DNA from: Deltaproteobacteria bacterium | GTDB lineage: Bacteria; Desulfobacterota; DSM-4660; Desulfatiglandales; HGW-15 | Length of the DNA: 5,272 bases | Direction: 5' to 3' | NCBI GenBank assembly: GCA_016926135.1 | Contig: JAFGPH010000632.1 | Coordinates: forward strand, 1-5,272 | In this document: one piece after another, positions 1 to 5,272 of the stretch | How positions within the stretch are numbered: the stretch's first letter is position 1 | Layout of the letters: each line of letters begins with the position of its first letter | Translations under genes and position numbers: made by a program | The notes under the pieces: generated by a model | The model's database searches: none | Told to the model about the DNA's origin: nothing | Seen by the model: only the letters and a program-made list of their open reading frames with translations

Positions 1-641
1 CCCGGCTTCAACAGAAAATCCGGGTTGTGGGGTTTGCCGAATCGGGGCTGCTCCACGGTGTACGTTTCATAGACAAGAATGCCGCCCCCAGCAACGGCCT
101 TCCTGATGCAGGGAATCAGGGGCCTGTGAAGGTAGCGGAACACCACAATCGCGGCATATTCCTCCTCTCCCAACGGATTGACCCCTTCCTCCTCAAGATC
201 CACATGCCACAGACGCACCGCTACACCTTGCCGATCCGCCAGTCTTCGGGCCGCCCGGAGGGCCTGCTCGGATCTGTCGACCAGAACGACCTTGGCCCCC
301 AGGCTGCGGAGAAGACTGACCCGCTCGGCACTCATCCAATCGGGCATGAAGATGGTCACCGGATGCCCCAGGGCACGGCCGATGGCCGCAAGGGAGATGC
401 CCGTGTTGCCACTCGTGGCCTCCATGATGGGTTTCCCCGGTTTGAGGAGCCCATTCCCGTAACCGTTCTCGATGATGTGGAAAGCCATCCGATCCTTGAT
501 GCTGCCGGTCATGTTCAGGTGCTCGGCTTTGGCGTAGATTTCACGCTTCTTGCCCTGAAAGAGAAATTCGATCAGCAAAAGGGGTGTGTTGCCGATCAGG
601 CTGGACAGGGCCCGAAGCCTGGATGAATGATCTCTGTTCAC
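1..641 (-). CDS. Chimeric frame: cysteine synthase N-terminal part joined to TehB-like methyltransferase C-terminal part (3' end outside window)
   Basis: The frame is open from a GTG at 641 to the left edge, about 213 codons with no stop. Residues 1-118 match the start of PLP-dependent cysteine synthases: SLIGNTPLL (13-22), the Schiff-base lysine context TGSIKDR (K49), the substrate loop TSGNTG (76-81), and [14 protein letters not shown] (103-116). From about residue 120 the protein reads as a small class I SAM methyltransferase of the TehB-like group: [15 protein letters not shown] (121-135), [10 protein letters not shown] (166-175), [14 protein letters not shown] (185-198) and [14 protein letters not shown] at the edge. 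The PLP phosphate-binding glycine loop and C-terminal half of CysK are absent. So is the glycine-rich SAM motif I of the methyltransferase, so neither activity is expected as written. It lies 43 bp downstream of the regulator on the same strand, probably co-transcribed. Family calls for both halves are firm; whether the fusion is biological, a pseudogene or an assembly join is open. Confidence 0.82.
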   Translation of the reverse strand, partial: MNRDHSSRLRALSSLIGNTPLLLIEFLFQGKKREIYAKAEHLNMTGSIKDRMAFHIIENGYGNGLLKPGKPIMEATSGNTGISLAAIGRALGHPVTIFMPDWMSAERVSLLRSLGAKVVLVDRSEQALRAARRLADRQGVAVRLWHVDLEEEGVNPLGEEEYAAIVVFRYLHRPLIPCIRKAVAGGGILVYETYTVEQPRFGKPHNPDFLLKP

Positions 642-647
642 CGGTGT

Positions 648-653
648 ACCTCC
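648..653 (-). promoter_or_regulatory. Ribosome binding site of the chimeric CysK/methyltransferase frame
   Basis: On the minus strand the sequence GGAGGT sits six bases before a GTG codon (639-641). The homology to cysteine synthases begins within about ten codons of that GTG. This fixes a GTG start for a gene that would be missed if only ATG starts were considered. Confidence 0.75.
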
Positions 654-684
654 GTATTCGCAATCAGCCAAAGAATGTCCTCCT

Positions 685-2586
685 TCACTGCTTTCCAGCG
701 ATCCCTGAATTGCCGTTCTGATGGGAAAGTCGCTTGCATTTCCGCCACAGGGTTGAGCGGTGAATACCGAGGATCTCAGCGGCGCGGCTCATCTTCCCTC
801 CTGCCTGCGCCAGGGCCCGCTCGATGTCTTCCCTGCCGTTCCGCCCGATCCGCAGCGGCCTCGACGGTTCGCGGTATTCCATCAGGCGCGATAGGACGGC
901 TGCCTTCACGACCTTTCCCGCATGTACGACAGTTAGGCGCTCGCAGAGGTTTCTCAGCTCCCGCACGTTGCCCGGCCATGAATATCGGCTGAGGAAGGAT
1001 GCGGCGTCCCCGTCAAGCGCAATCTCCTGATGGCCTTCCGGAGAAAGGTCGCGAAGGAAGTGGTGGATGAGGGGCATGATATCCTCGCGCCGCTCCCGAA
1101 GCGGCGAGATGAAAAGGCCGAGGACATTCAGTCTCCAGTAGAGGTCCCTGCGGAAAAAACCCTCCTCGACAAGTCGATGCAGATCTCTGTTCGTTGCGCA
1201 CAAGACGCGAACGTCCACCGGTACCACGCGGTCGTGGCCTAGCCGGATGACCTGGCGTTCCTGGAGTACACGTAGGAGTCTTCCCTGTAAGCTCAGAGGT
1301 ATCTCGGAGATTTCGTCCAGGAAGATCGTGCCGTGATGGGCAAGCTCAAAGAGGCCGGGCTTTCCCTTCCGCCGCGCCCCGGTGAAGGCTCCCTCCACAT
1401 ACCCGAACAACTCGCTCTCCAAGAGCGTTTCCGGCAAGGCGGCACAGTTTACGGCGACGAACGGTCCGCTGCCCCGGTCACTGGCCCTGTGGATGCTCTG
1501 CGCAAAAAGTTCCTTTCCAACGCCCGTTTCCCCGTGGATCAGCACCGTTGAATCCACCCCAGCATACTGCTTCGCAAGGTCGATTGCTTCCATCAGCGTG
1601 GGACTGCTCCCACAAATGTCGTCAAAGGTGAACTTTGCTATATGCCCCTGGCTGTAGATCTCACGACGAATCCTTTCCTCCATGGACTGGATCTTTGTAA
1701 TGTCCTGGAAGGTGGCCACCGCCCCGACGATCTCCCCTCCCACGCGTATGGGAATGCGGTTCACCATGACCTTGGAATGACGGAAGTTCACGATCTCGCC
1801 GATCTCCTGACTGCCGCTTTGCAGGACATCGGCAAAACTGAGCGACGGGGTGACCTGATCAACAGGGCGGCCCATTGCTTCCTGCTGCGGGATCCCCGTG
1901 ATGGATTGTGCTACTGGGTTGAACACAGTCACCCGTCCTTCCCAGTTGATCGCAATGATCCCCTCATAGGCATACTCTAGCATCGCCTTCAGCTCGTTGG
2001 CGCGGTGGGCCTCCAGCCTCCGGGCGTAGACGATTCGTTGCGCTTCTTCCAGGGCCAGCCTGATCGAAGCCTCACCTGAGCGCAATAGGACAGCGGGTAG
2101 CCCCCGCTCTCTCGCAATCTTTGTCGTAATGGCCCCGCCGATAACGACCTGTGCGCCGGCGATAATCGCCTCTGCCACGAGGGGGGGCGCATCCTCCTCT
2201 GAGGCGAGTGTATGGGAGGCTAATTTGAGATTGAGAAAGGGAAGAAAATCCAGCAGGTCCTGAATCATCTCAGGGAATGCGACGACGGCGATAGAGGGGT
2301 TGTCTGACCCTGCCTTCTGCTTCGCTTCAGCCAACGCCTCGACAACGTCAGCGCTCGTCAAGTGGATCTCAACAATCGGGCTCTTGATCCCCCTTTTTCT
2401 TAACAGCATGGCCGTTCCGCCACGTGCGACGAACACCTCTGCCCCCTGCTCTTCAAGCCTCCTCGCCACAGGGATGGCCTCGCTGAGCAGGGCCTCAACG
2501 ACCTGGATGTCGTCGGGCACAGTGGAAAGGACCTGGCGAAAGGTCTGGGCATTGTCCCGGTCCGGTGCGAAAAAAACAATGCTCAT
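685..2586 (-). CDS. PrpR-type sigma-54-dependent transcriptional activator
   Basis: This 633-residue cytoplasmic regulator has the full architecture of a PrpR-like enhancer-binding protein. Residues ~10-185 form a PrpR N-terminal sensory domain, ending in the characteristic stretch [19 protein letters not shown] (150-168). A PAS domain follows at ~197-300. The AAA+ sigma-54 activation domain is at ~322-565: Walker A GETGVGKE (352-359), sigma-54-contacting loop GAFTGA (399-404), Walker B TIFLDE (420-425), arginine-finger region [10 protein letters not shown] with R479 and R485, and WPGNVREL (537-544). A Fis-type helix-turn-helix sits at ~585-617. In known PrpR proteins the N-terminal domain binds a small catabolic acid such as 2-methylcitrate. 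No prp genes are seen here, so the ligand is probably a different organic acid tied to the divergent operon (inference). The ATG at 2586 is preferred because AGGAGG lies eight bases upstream and homology begins at once. An in-frame ATG at 2694 would add 36 cysteine-rich residues resembling nothing in the family and would consume the intergenic control region. Confidence 0.95.
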   Translation of the reverse strand: MSIVFFAPDRDNAQTFRQVLSTVPDDIQVVEALLSEAIPVARRLEEQGAEVFVARGGTAMLLRKRGIKSPIVEIHLTSADVVEALAEAKQKAGSDNPSIAVVAFPEMIQDLLDFLPFLNLKLASHTLASEEDAPPLVAEAIIAGAQVVIGGAITTKIARERGLPAVLLRSGEASIRLALEEAQRIVYARRLEAHRANELKAMLEYAYEGIIAINWEGRVTVFNPVAQSITGIPQQEAMGRPVDQVTPSLSFADVLQSGSQEIGEIVNFRHSKVMVNRIPIRVGGEIVGAVATFQDITKIQSMEERIRREIYSQGHIAKFTFDDICGSSPTLMEAIDLAKQYAGVDSTVLIHGETGVGKELFAQSIHRASDRGSGPFVAVNCAALPETLLESELFGYVEGAFTGARRKGKPGLFELAHHGTIFLDEISEIPLSLQGRLLRVLQERQVIRLGHDRVVPVDVRVLCATNRDLHRLVEEGFFRRDLYWRLNVLGLFISPLRERREDIMPLIHHFLRDLSPEGHQEIALDGDAASFLSRYSWPGNVRELRNLCERLTVVHAGKVVKAAVLSRLMEYREPSRPLRIGRNGREDIERALAQAGGKMSRAAEILGIHRSTLWRKCKRLSHQNGNSGIAGKQ

Positions 2587-2594
2587 GGAAGATT

Positions 2595-2600
2595 CCTCCT
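2595..2600 (-). promoter_or_regulatory. Ribosome binding site fixing the regulator start
   Basis: AGGAGG on the minus strand lies eight bases before the ATG at 2586. It decides in favour of MSIVFF as the regulator N-terminus over the longer in-frame alternative starting at 2694. Confidence 0.8.
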
Positions 2601-2607
2601 GCAGAAA

Positions 2608-2638
2608 TGTTGCGTATCGTAGCGCATGTCGCGCAACA
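2608..2638. promoter_or_regulatory. Inverted repeat, candidate regulator binding site
   Basis: TGTTGCG (2608-2614) and CGCAACA (2632-2638) are perfect 7-bp inverted arms separated by 17 bp, giving a centre-to-centre spacing of 24 bp. A further GCAACA copy lies at 2651-2656 and ACAACA at 2641-2646. The site is just upstream of the regulator's start and about 140 bp upstream of the transcription start predicted from the sigma-54-like element. That distance is usual for an enhancer-type site of this activator class. A weak sigma-70-like -10 (TACGAT on the minus strand, 2616-2621) falls between the arms, so autoregulation is possible. The role is inferred from symmetry and position only. Confidence 0.4.
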
Positions 2639-2690
2639 GTACAACAATAAGCAACACAATGGGGCATAACACCCACAGATCCTGAAAACT

Positions 2691-2700
2691 TCACATGTGA
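2691..2700. promoter_or_regulatory. Perfect 10-bp palindrome in the divergent promoter region
   Basis: TCACATGTGA is fully self-complementary. It lies about 70 bp upstream of the predicted start of the rightward transcript and beside an AT-rich stretch (2701-2716). It could be a binding site for the divergent regulator or another dimeric factor. There is only one copy and it is short, so chance cannot be excluded. Confidence 0.3.
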
Positions 2701-2738
2701 TTACTGATAATTACATGATGGCCTGCCGCGAAGAAACC

Positions 2739-2754
2739 TGGCACAACTCTTGAA
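2739..2754 (+). promoter_or_regulatory. Sigma-54-like -24/-12 promoter of the dehydrogenase operon
   Basis: TGGCAC, five bases, then TTGA at 2739-2753 matches the sigma-54 consensus TGGCAC-N5-TTGC with exact spacing. The one key departure is A instead of C at the last base of the -12 GC pair. Transcription would start near 2765, leaving a leader of about 36 bases before the ATG at 2801. The element faces away from a divergently transcribed sigma-54 activator, the usual arrangement for this regulator class. Context and spacing support it; the -12 mismatch lowers confidence. Confidence 0.55.
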
Positions 2755-2788
2755 GGCGTTGAATCGAAAGATATCGACTATGCTACAA

Positions 2789-2796
2789 GGGGAGGT
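2789..2796 (+). promoter_or_regulatory. Ribosome binding site fixing the dehydrogenase start
   Basis: GGGGAGGT ends four bases before the ATG at 2801. It selects the N-terminus [15 protein letters not shown] over an in-frame ATG at 2750. That upstream ATG has no ribosome binding site and lies upstream of the transcript start predicted from the sigma-54-like element. Confidence 0.75.
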
Positions 2797-2800
2797 CACC

Positions 2801-3961
2801 ATGGCAACCTACAGTGTGGCTTTGATTCCCGGAGACGGCATCGGCCCCGAGATCCTGCGGGAAGGGAGAAAGGTGATGGACGCCGCTGCAGCGGTGGCAG
2901 GCATCACCTGGCAGTGGAAGGAGTACCCCTTCGGGGCCGAACACTGGCTGAAGCACCGAAAGGGTCTGCCGACCCTGATGAGCGAGGAGGACATGTCCGA
3001 TCTGGGCGCTCACGATGCCATTTACTTCGGTGCCGTCGGCGACCCGCGAGTGCCGGAGCAAGTTGAGCAGGCAGGGGCTCTGCTCTGGATGCGCTTCTAC
3101 TTTGACCAGTATATCAATCTGCGGCCCGCCAGGCTCCTGCGCGGAGTCACCTCACCGCTTGCCGGAAAGAAGGCCCACGACATCAATTTCTATGTGGTGC
3201 GCGAAAACAGCGAGGACTTCTACATAGGACTGGGTGCCCGCTTTAACGGTCGACAGGGCCGCGAAGAGCTGAACTTGCGCCGGGCTCTCTATAGCGCCCG
3301 GTTCATGGTGGATGTCGACCTGGAGCCCGGCGACGAGTTTGCCTACCAGATCGGGGCCATGACGGGCCAGGGCGCCGAACGGGTGATCCGCTATGGCTTC
3401 GAACTGGCCGAGCGGAAGCATCTCACGCGGGTCACGGTCGTTCACAAGGCCAATGTGATGACCAAAATCTATGGTCTGTGGATGGAGACGGCCGAACGGG
3501 TCGCGAAGGATTATCCCTCTATCGAATTCGACACGGCCATCGTTGACGCTACCACCATGTGGTTTATCAGGCGACCCGAGTATTTCCAGGTCGTTGTGGC
3601 ACCCAATATGTTCGGGGACATCATCTCCGATCTGGCCGCGGCCACGATCGGTGGATTGGGATTCGCACCGGGGGGCAACATCAACCCTGATCGGAAGGCA
3701 GGCGTCTCCATGTTCGAGCCGATTCACGGTTCTGCGCCCAAGTATGGAGGTCTCAACAAGGCCAACCCTATCGCCACCATCCTGGCCGGGAAGCTCATGC
3801 TGGAGCATCTGGGGGAGGAGCGCGCGGCCGAGCTCGTGGAGCAGGCCTGCGAGGATGTCCTGGAGGCGGGAAAGGTCCGCACCTTTGACATAGGCGGATC
3901 CTCATCCTGCAGCGACATGGGTAACGCCATTGCGGAGCGCCTTCTGAAACTCAAGATGTAG
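2801..3961 (+). CDS. Isocitrate/isopropylmalate/tartrate-family NAD(P)-dependent beta-decarboxylating dehydrogenase
   Basis: This 386-residue soluble enzyme would oxidise a 2-hydroxyacid bearing a second carboxylate, usually with decarboxylation and a divalent metal. Visible family features are the N-terminal [10 protein letters not shown] (8-17), substrate-carboxylate arginines at R98 (LLWMR), R108 (INLRPAR) and R134 (VVREN), the catalytic tyrosine Y141, catalytic lysine K216 (VHKANVM), metal-binding aspartates D249 (VDATTM), D273 and D277 ([12 protein letters not shown]), and the cofactor loop [12 protein letters not shown] (306-317). FDQYINLRP resembles tartrate dehydrogenase more than leucine-pathway LeuB. 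K314-Y315 occupy the place of Lys344-Tyr345 in E. coli NADP isocitrate dehydrogenase, where NAD-specific relatives carry Asp, so NADP use is suggested. The stretch between Y141 and [10 protein letters not shown] (194-203) is roughly 20 residues longer than in tartrate dehydrogenase. It is the first gene behind the sigma-54-like promoter and is followed after 35 bp by the TctB-like remnant. The exact substrate is not deducible. Confidence 0.93.
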   Translation: MATYSVALIPGDGIGPEILREGRKVMDAAAAVAGITWQWKEYPFGAEHWLKHRKGLPTLMSEEDMSDLGAHDAIYFGAVGDPRVPEQVEQAGALLWMRFYFDQYINLRPARLLRGVTSPLAGKKAHDINFYVVRENSEDFYIGLGARFNGRQGREELNLRRALYSARFMVDVDLEPGDEFAYQIGAMTGQGAERVIRYGFELAERKHLTRVTVVHKANVMTKIYGLWMETAERVAKDYPSIEFDTAIVDATTMWFIRRPEYFQVVVAPNMFGDIISDLAAATIGGLGFAPGGNINPDRKAGVSMFEPIHGSAPKYGGLNKANPIATILAGKLMLEHLGEERAAELVEQACEDVLEAGKVRTFDIGGSSSCSDMGNAIAERLLKLKM

Positions 3962-3996
3962 CAGGGCAGTGAAAAACGCCATGCAAGGAGACGGTC

Positions 3997-4326
3997 ATGA
4001 GGACGCTGAGATCCGCCGACATCGTCGTGGGCTGTTTCGTTACCCTGCTCGGCATCTTCGTCGTCATTTCGTCGACCGCGATCTCAGGGGGGCCGGCACA
4101 TCGTTTACCCCCTCGAACCATCCCCATAGTCGTCGCCTTTCTGCTTCTCTTTTGCGGAATCCGACTGACCATCAAGACATGGCATCTCCAGAGGCCATAC
4201 CTAGCAATCACATGGCCGGACCGGACAACTCGGGTTCCGGGTGCCGGAAGCGGTCCGGATCGGACTGAGCGGTACAATACCCAGAGGTGTCTTTGCCTGG
4301 GATATCCTCCTTTTCATCATCGGTAA
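3997..4326 (+). pseudogene. TctB-like small membrane subunit of a tripartite tricarboxylate transporter, truncated
   Basis: The ATG at 3997 has AAGGAG (3985-3990) six bases upstream. Residues 1-~74 look like the N-terminal half of TctB-family proteins: RSADIVVG leading into a hydrophobic helix (8-27), a short Gly/Pro-containing loop, LPPRTIPIV leading into a second helix (41-58), then a basic stretch ending ITWPD (71-75). TctB is the small integral membrane subunit that works with TctA and the periplasmic TctC in tricarboxylate or other organic-acid uptake. TctB proteins usually have about 150 residues and four helices. Here the second helix pair is missing; the frame continues as a hydrophilic Arg/Gly/Pro-rich tail to a TAA at 4326, out of frame with the LeuC-like fragment that begins near 4217. 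No TctA or TctC is in the window. TctB is poorly conserved, so the family call rests on topology and the loop pattern. Confidence 0.6.
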
Positions 4327-4477
4327 TTCGGGCGACGATTGCGCCTTTTACAAATTGGTGGAATTCAACGGAGCGGTGCTCAAGGATTTATCCGTCTCCG
4401 AAAGGATGGCTCTGCGCAAGGTGACCACCGAAATGGGTGTCAAGGCGAGTTACATCCAGCCGGTGAAACGACTTTGA
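4217..4477 (+). pseudogene. Internal fragment of an aconitase/LeuC-type hydratase large subunit
   Basis: Read in the frame of 4241, this stretch gives TGQLGFRVPEAVRIGLSG, then PRGVFAWDILLFIIGNSG, FYKLVEFNGAVLKDLSVSERM and TEMGVKASYIQP. This follows the central part of 3-isopropylmalate dehydratase large subunits, which typically read G-K-x-W-F-K-V-P-E, then K-D-x-x-L-x-I-I-G, Y-K-x-x-E-F-x-G, L-S-x-x-x-R-M and E-x-G-A-K-x-G. About 85 of the usual ~420 residues remain. The iron-sulphur cysteines and both termini are lacking, so it cannot be functional. There is no start codon or ribosome binding site in context, and an in-frame TAG at 4202-4204 closes it upstream. At 4462-4465 the family motif P-(D/N)-E-T-T appears broken: GAAACGACT (E-T-T) follows in another frame, as if one base were lost. 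The frame ends at TGA 4475-4477. Confidence 0.65.
4235..4265 (+). repeat. Two tandem small hairpins near the TctB/LeuC junction
   Basis: TTCCGG-GTG-CCGGAA (4235-4249) and GTCCG-GAT-CGGAC (4253-4265) are two perfect short stems with three-base loops, four bases apart, in a CCGG-rich stretch. They are followed by no T-run, so they do not look like a terminator. They may only reflect GC-rich coding sequence of the LeuC-like fragment, but they lie right beside the gene junction. Confidence 0.35.
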
Positions 4478-4580
4478 TCCCGGCATCCTTGAACTCTTCC
4501 TCCCGAATAGAGGGAAAGCCGAACAACCTTTCACTTATTATTGAACCAGTAACGAGGAAAATAAAAACGAAGGAGGAAAG
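4478..4580. other. Short intergenic stretch before the enolase-superfamily gene
   Basis: This region is more AT-rich than its surroundings, most clearly at 4530-4570. No convincing promoter, terminator or further gene fragment was found, apart from a possible continuation of the LeuC frame (E-T-T at 4466-4474) that soon loses all resemblance. It ends in the ribosome binding site of the next gene. Confidence 0.5.
4570..4576 (+). promoter_or_regulatory. Ribosome binding site of the enolase-superfamily gene
   Basis: AAGGAGG lies four bases before the ATG at 4581 and ten before a second in-frame ATG at 4587. Both codons are usable; the protein would start MIMRIAEV or MRIAEV. Spacing does not separate them clearly, so the first is annotated. 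Confidence 0.7.
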
Positions 4581-5272
4581 ATGATCATGCGTATTGCCGA
4601 AGTGAAAGCGGAGTTGCTGAGAATGCCTCTGCCGCGTCCGATGCAATCGGGATCGTCGAGCGGGAAAAAGGGTGGTCCGGTGAGCCATATCAATATGCCG
4701 CTCGTATTCATCACAACCGAAGACGGGACCCGGGGGCTCGGGTATGCCTGGAGTCTGCTGGGCGGTGCGACCGCCACCCGCTGCGTCCTTCAAGACGATT
4801 TTGCTCCGTTGCTGATCGACGAGGACGCACTCGACCACGAACGTCTGTGGCACAAGCTTTACAAGCGGCTGCAGACAGTAGGTCGACGCGGGCTGGTCAC
4901 CCAGGCCCAGGCGGCTGTCGATTTGGCACTTTGGGATATTAAGGGGAAAATTTCCGGCCTGCCGGTATACAAGCTTCTGGGTTGCCGCCGGGAGAGTGCA
5001 CCGGTCTACGGGTCCGACGGCGGTTGGTTGTATATGAGCGTGTCCGAAATGCTCTCTGCCTTCGAGGGCTATCTGGGAGAGGGAATGATGGGCGTCAAAA
5101 TGAAGATCGGCCACGAAAACCCGAAGGTCGACATTGGTAGGGTCCGCGATGTGCGCAAGGCCCTCGGGGATGATGTCTGGATCGCCGTTGACGCCAACCA
5201 GAAATGGGATTTCCCGACGGCCATGTGGGTGGGGCGTGAGCTTGAACAGCTCGGTGTTGCGTGGTTTGAAGA
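4581..5272 (+). CDS. Mandelate racemase/muconate-lactonizing enzyme family protein (enolase superfamily), 3' end outside window
   Basis: About 230 codons are present of a family normally 360-400 residues long. Residues ~1-125 form the capping domain: IAEVKAELLRMPLPRP at the start, an active-site loop with a Ser/Gly/Lys-rich segment (22-33), a VFITTEDGTRGLGYAW strand-turn (42-57), and AQAAVDLALWDIKGK (109-123). The TIM-barrel part then begins: GVKMKIG carries the K-x-K catalytic motif (K173, K175), as in mandelate racemase K164/K166. AVDANQ supplies the first magnesium ligand D204, and AWFE at the edge holds the expected second ligand E230. The third ligand and any His-Asp dyad lie outside. 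Members racemise or dehydrate 2-hydroxyacids and acid sugars through an enediolate formed by proton abstraction. The K-x-K type is consistent with mandelate racemase-like or sugar-acid dehydratase subgroups. Together with the upstream dehydrogenase it suggests breakdown of a hydroxylated acid, but the substrate is not determined. Confidence 0.9.
   Translation, partial: MIMRIAEVKAELLRMPLPRPMQSGSSSGKKGGPVSHINMPLVFITTEDGTRGLGYAWSLLGGATATRCVLQDDFAPLLIDEDALDHERLWHKLYKRLQTVGRRGLVTQAQAAVDLALWDIKGKISGLPVYKLLGCRRESAPVYGSDGGWLYMSVSEMLSAFEGYLGEGMMGVKMKIGHENPKVDIGRVRDVRKALGDDVWIAVDANQKWDFPTAMWVGRELEQLGVAWFE

Noticed and set aside
27..626. Plus-strand open frame of 199 codons at the left end
   Set aside because: It is the antisense shadow of the CysK/methyltransferase frame, whose minus-strand translation shows clear family motifs; the plus frame shows none.
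642..684. Possible terminator or promoter between the regulator and the chimeric frame
   Set aside because: The 43 bp hold only the ribosome binding site; no hairpin or promoter pattern is visible, which fits co-transcription.
2587..2694. Longer N-terminus of the regulator starting at ATG 2694
   Set aside because: The extra 36 residues match nothing in PrpR-like proteins, have no good ribosome binding site and cover the control region. AGGAGG before the ATG at 2586 is much better.
2701..2725. Possible IHF site on the minus strand (CATCATGTAATTA)
   Set aside because: It departs from the IHF consensus at two positions and AT-rich DNA gives such matches often, so it is too weak to annotate.
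2750..2800. Upstream ATG of the dehydrogenase at 2750
   Set aside because: It overlaps the sigma-54-like element, lies upstream of the predicted transcript start and lacks a ribosome binding site. Family similarity begins at MATYSV (2801).
3152..3808. Minus-strand open frame of 218 codons
   Set aside because: It is a shadow of the dehydrogenase gene, made open by codon bias in GC-rich sequence, with no recognisable domain.
4497..4525. Possible terminator stem CCTC...GAGG after the LeuC-like fragment
   Set aside because: The stem is only about four pairs with a mismatch and has no T-run after it.
4440..5114. Minus-strand open frame of 224 codons, including a natural-looking stretch SIREEEFKDAGIKVV
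   Set aside because: Most of it is antisense to the enolase-superfamily gene. The stretch near 4475-4520 looks protein-like and could be an inverted fragment, but I could not assign it to a family with confidence.

Overview
The window comes from a GC-rich, Gram-negative-type bacterial chromosome or metagenomic contig. A sigma-54-dependent regulator, a sigma-54-like promoter, a fragment of a tripartite tricarboxylate transporter (TTT) gene and organic-acid enzymes suit a proteobacterium or Desulfobacterota-like organism. This placement is inference; no rRNA or marker gene is present to fix it.

Layout. On the minus strand, a PrpR-type sigma-54 activator (685-2586) is followed 43 bp downstream by an open frame that runs off the left edge (1-641). 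That frame is unusual. Its first ~118 residues are the N-terminal part of a PLP-dependent cysteine synthase (CysK/CysM family). From residue ~120 on it reads as the C-terminal part of a TehB-like SAM methyltransferase, in frame and without a stop. A 214-bp divergent intergenic region (2587-2800) holds a sigma-54-like -24/-12 element facing right, an inverted repeat with arms TGTTGCG/CGCAACA, and a perfect 10-bp palindrome. On the plus strand follow an intact isocitrate/isopropylmalate/tartrate-type dehydrogenase (2801-3961), the N-terminal part of a TctB-like membrane protein (3997 to ~4220), an out-of-frame internal fragment of an aconitase/LeuC-like hydratase large subunit (~4217-4477), and the 5' part of a mandelate racemase/muconate-lactonizing (enolase superfamily) gene (4581 to the right edge).

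How the parts may work together. The divergent arrangement suggests that the PrpR-like activator senses a small organic acid and switches on the dehydrogenase operon from the sigma-54-like promoter. A hydroxyacid dehydrogenase, a tricarboxylate-type transporter subunit, a hydratase of the LeuC family and an acid-sugar dehydratase-like enolase-superfamily protein together resemble a catabolic cluster for a hydroxy-dicarboxylate or sugar acid. The substrate cannot be named from this sequence.

The main oddity is that two separate places, one on each side of the intact regulator-dehydrogenase core, show a junction in the middle of two unrelated genes (CysK/methyltransferase and TctB/LeuC). One is in frame and the other is out of frame. 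Either this locus has suffered deletion or recombination, or the contig contains joins that do not exist in the cell; the sequence alone cannot decide between these.
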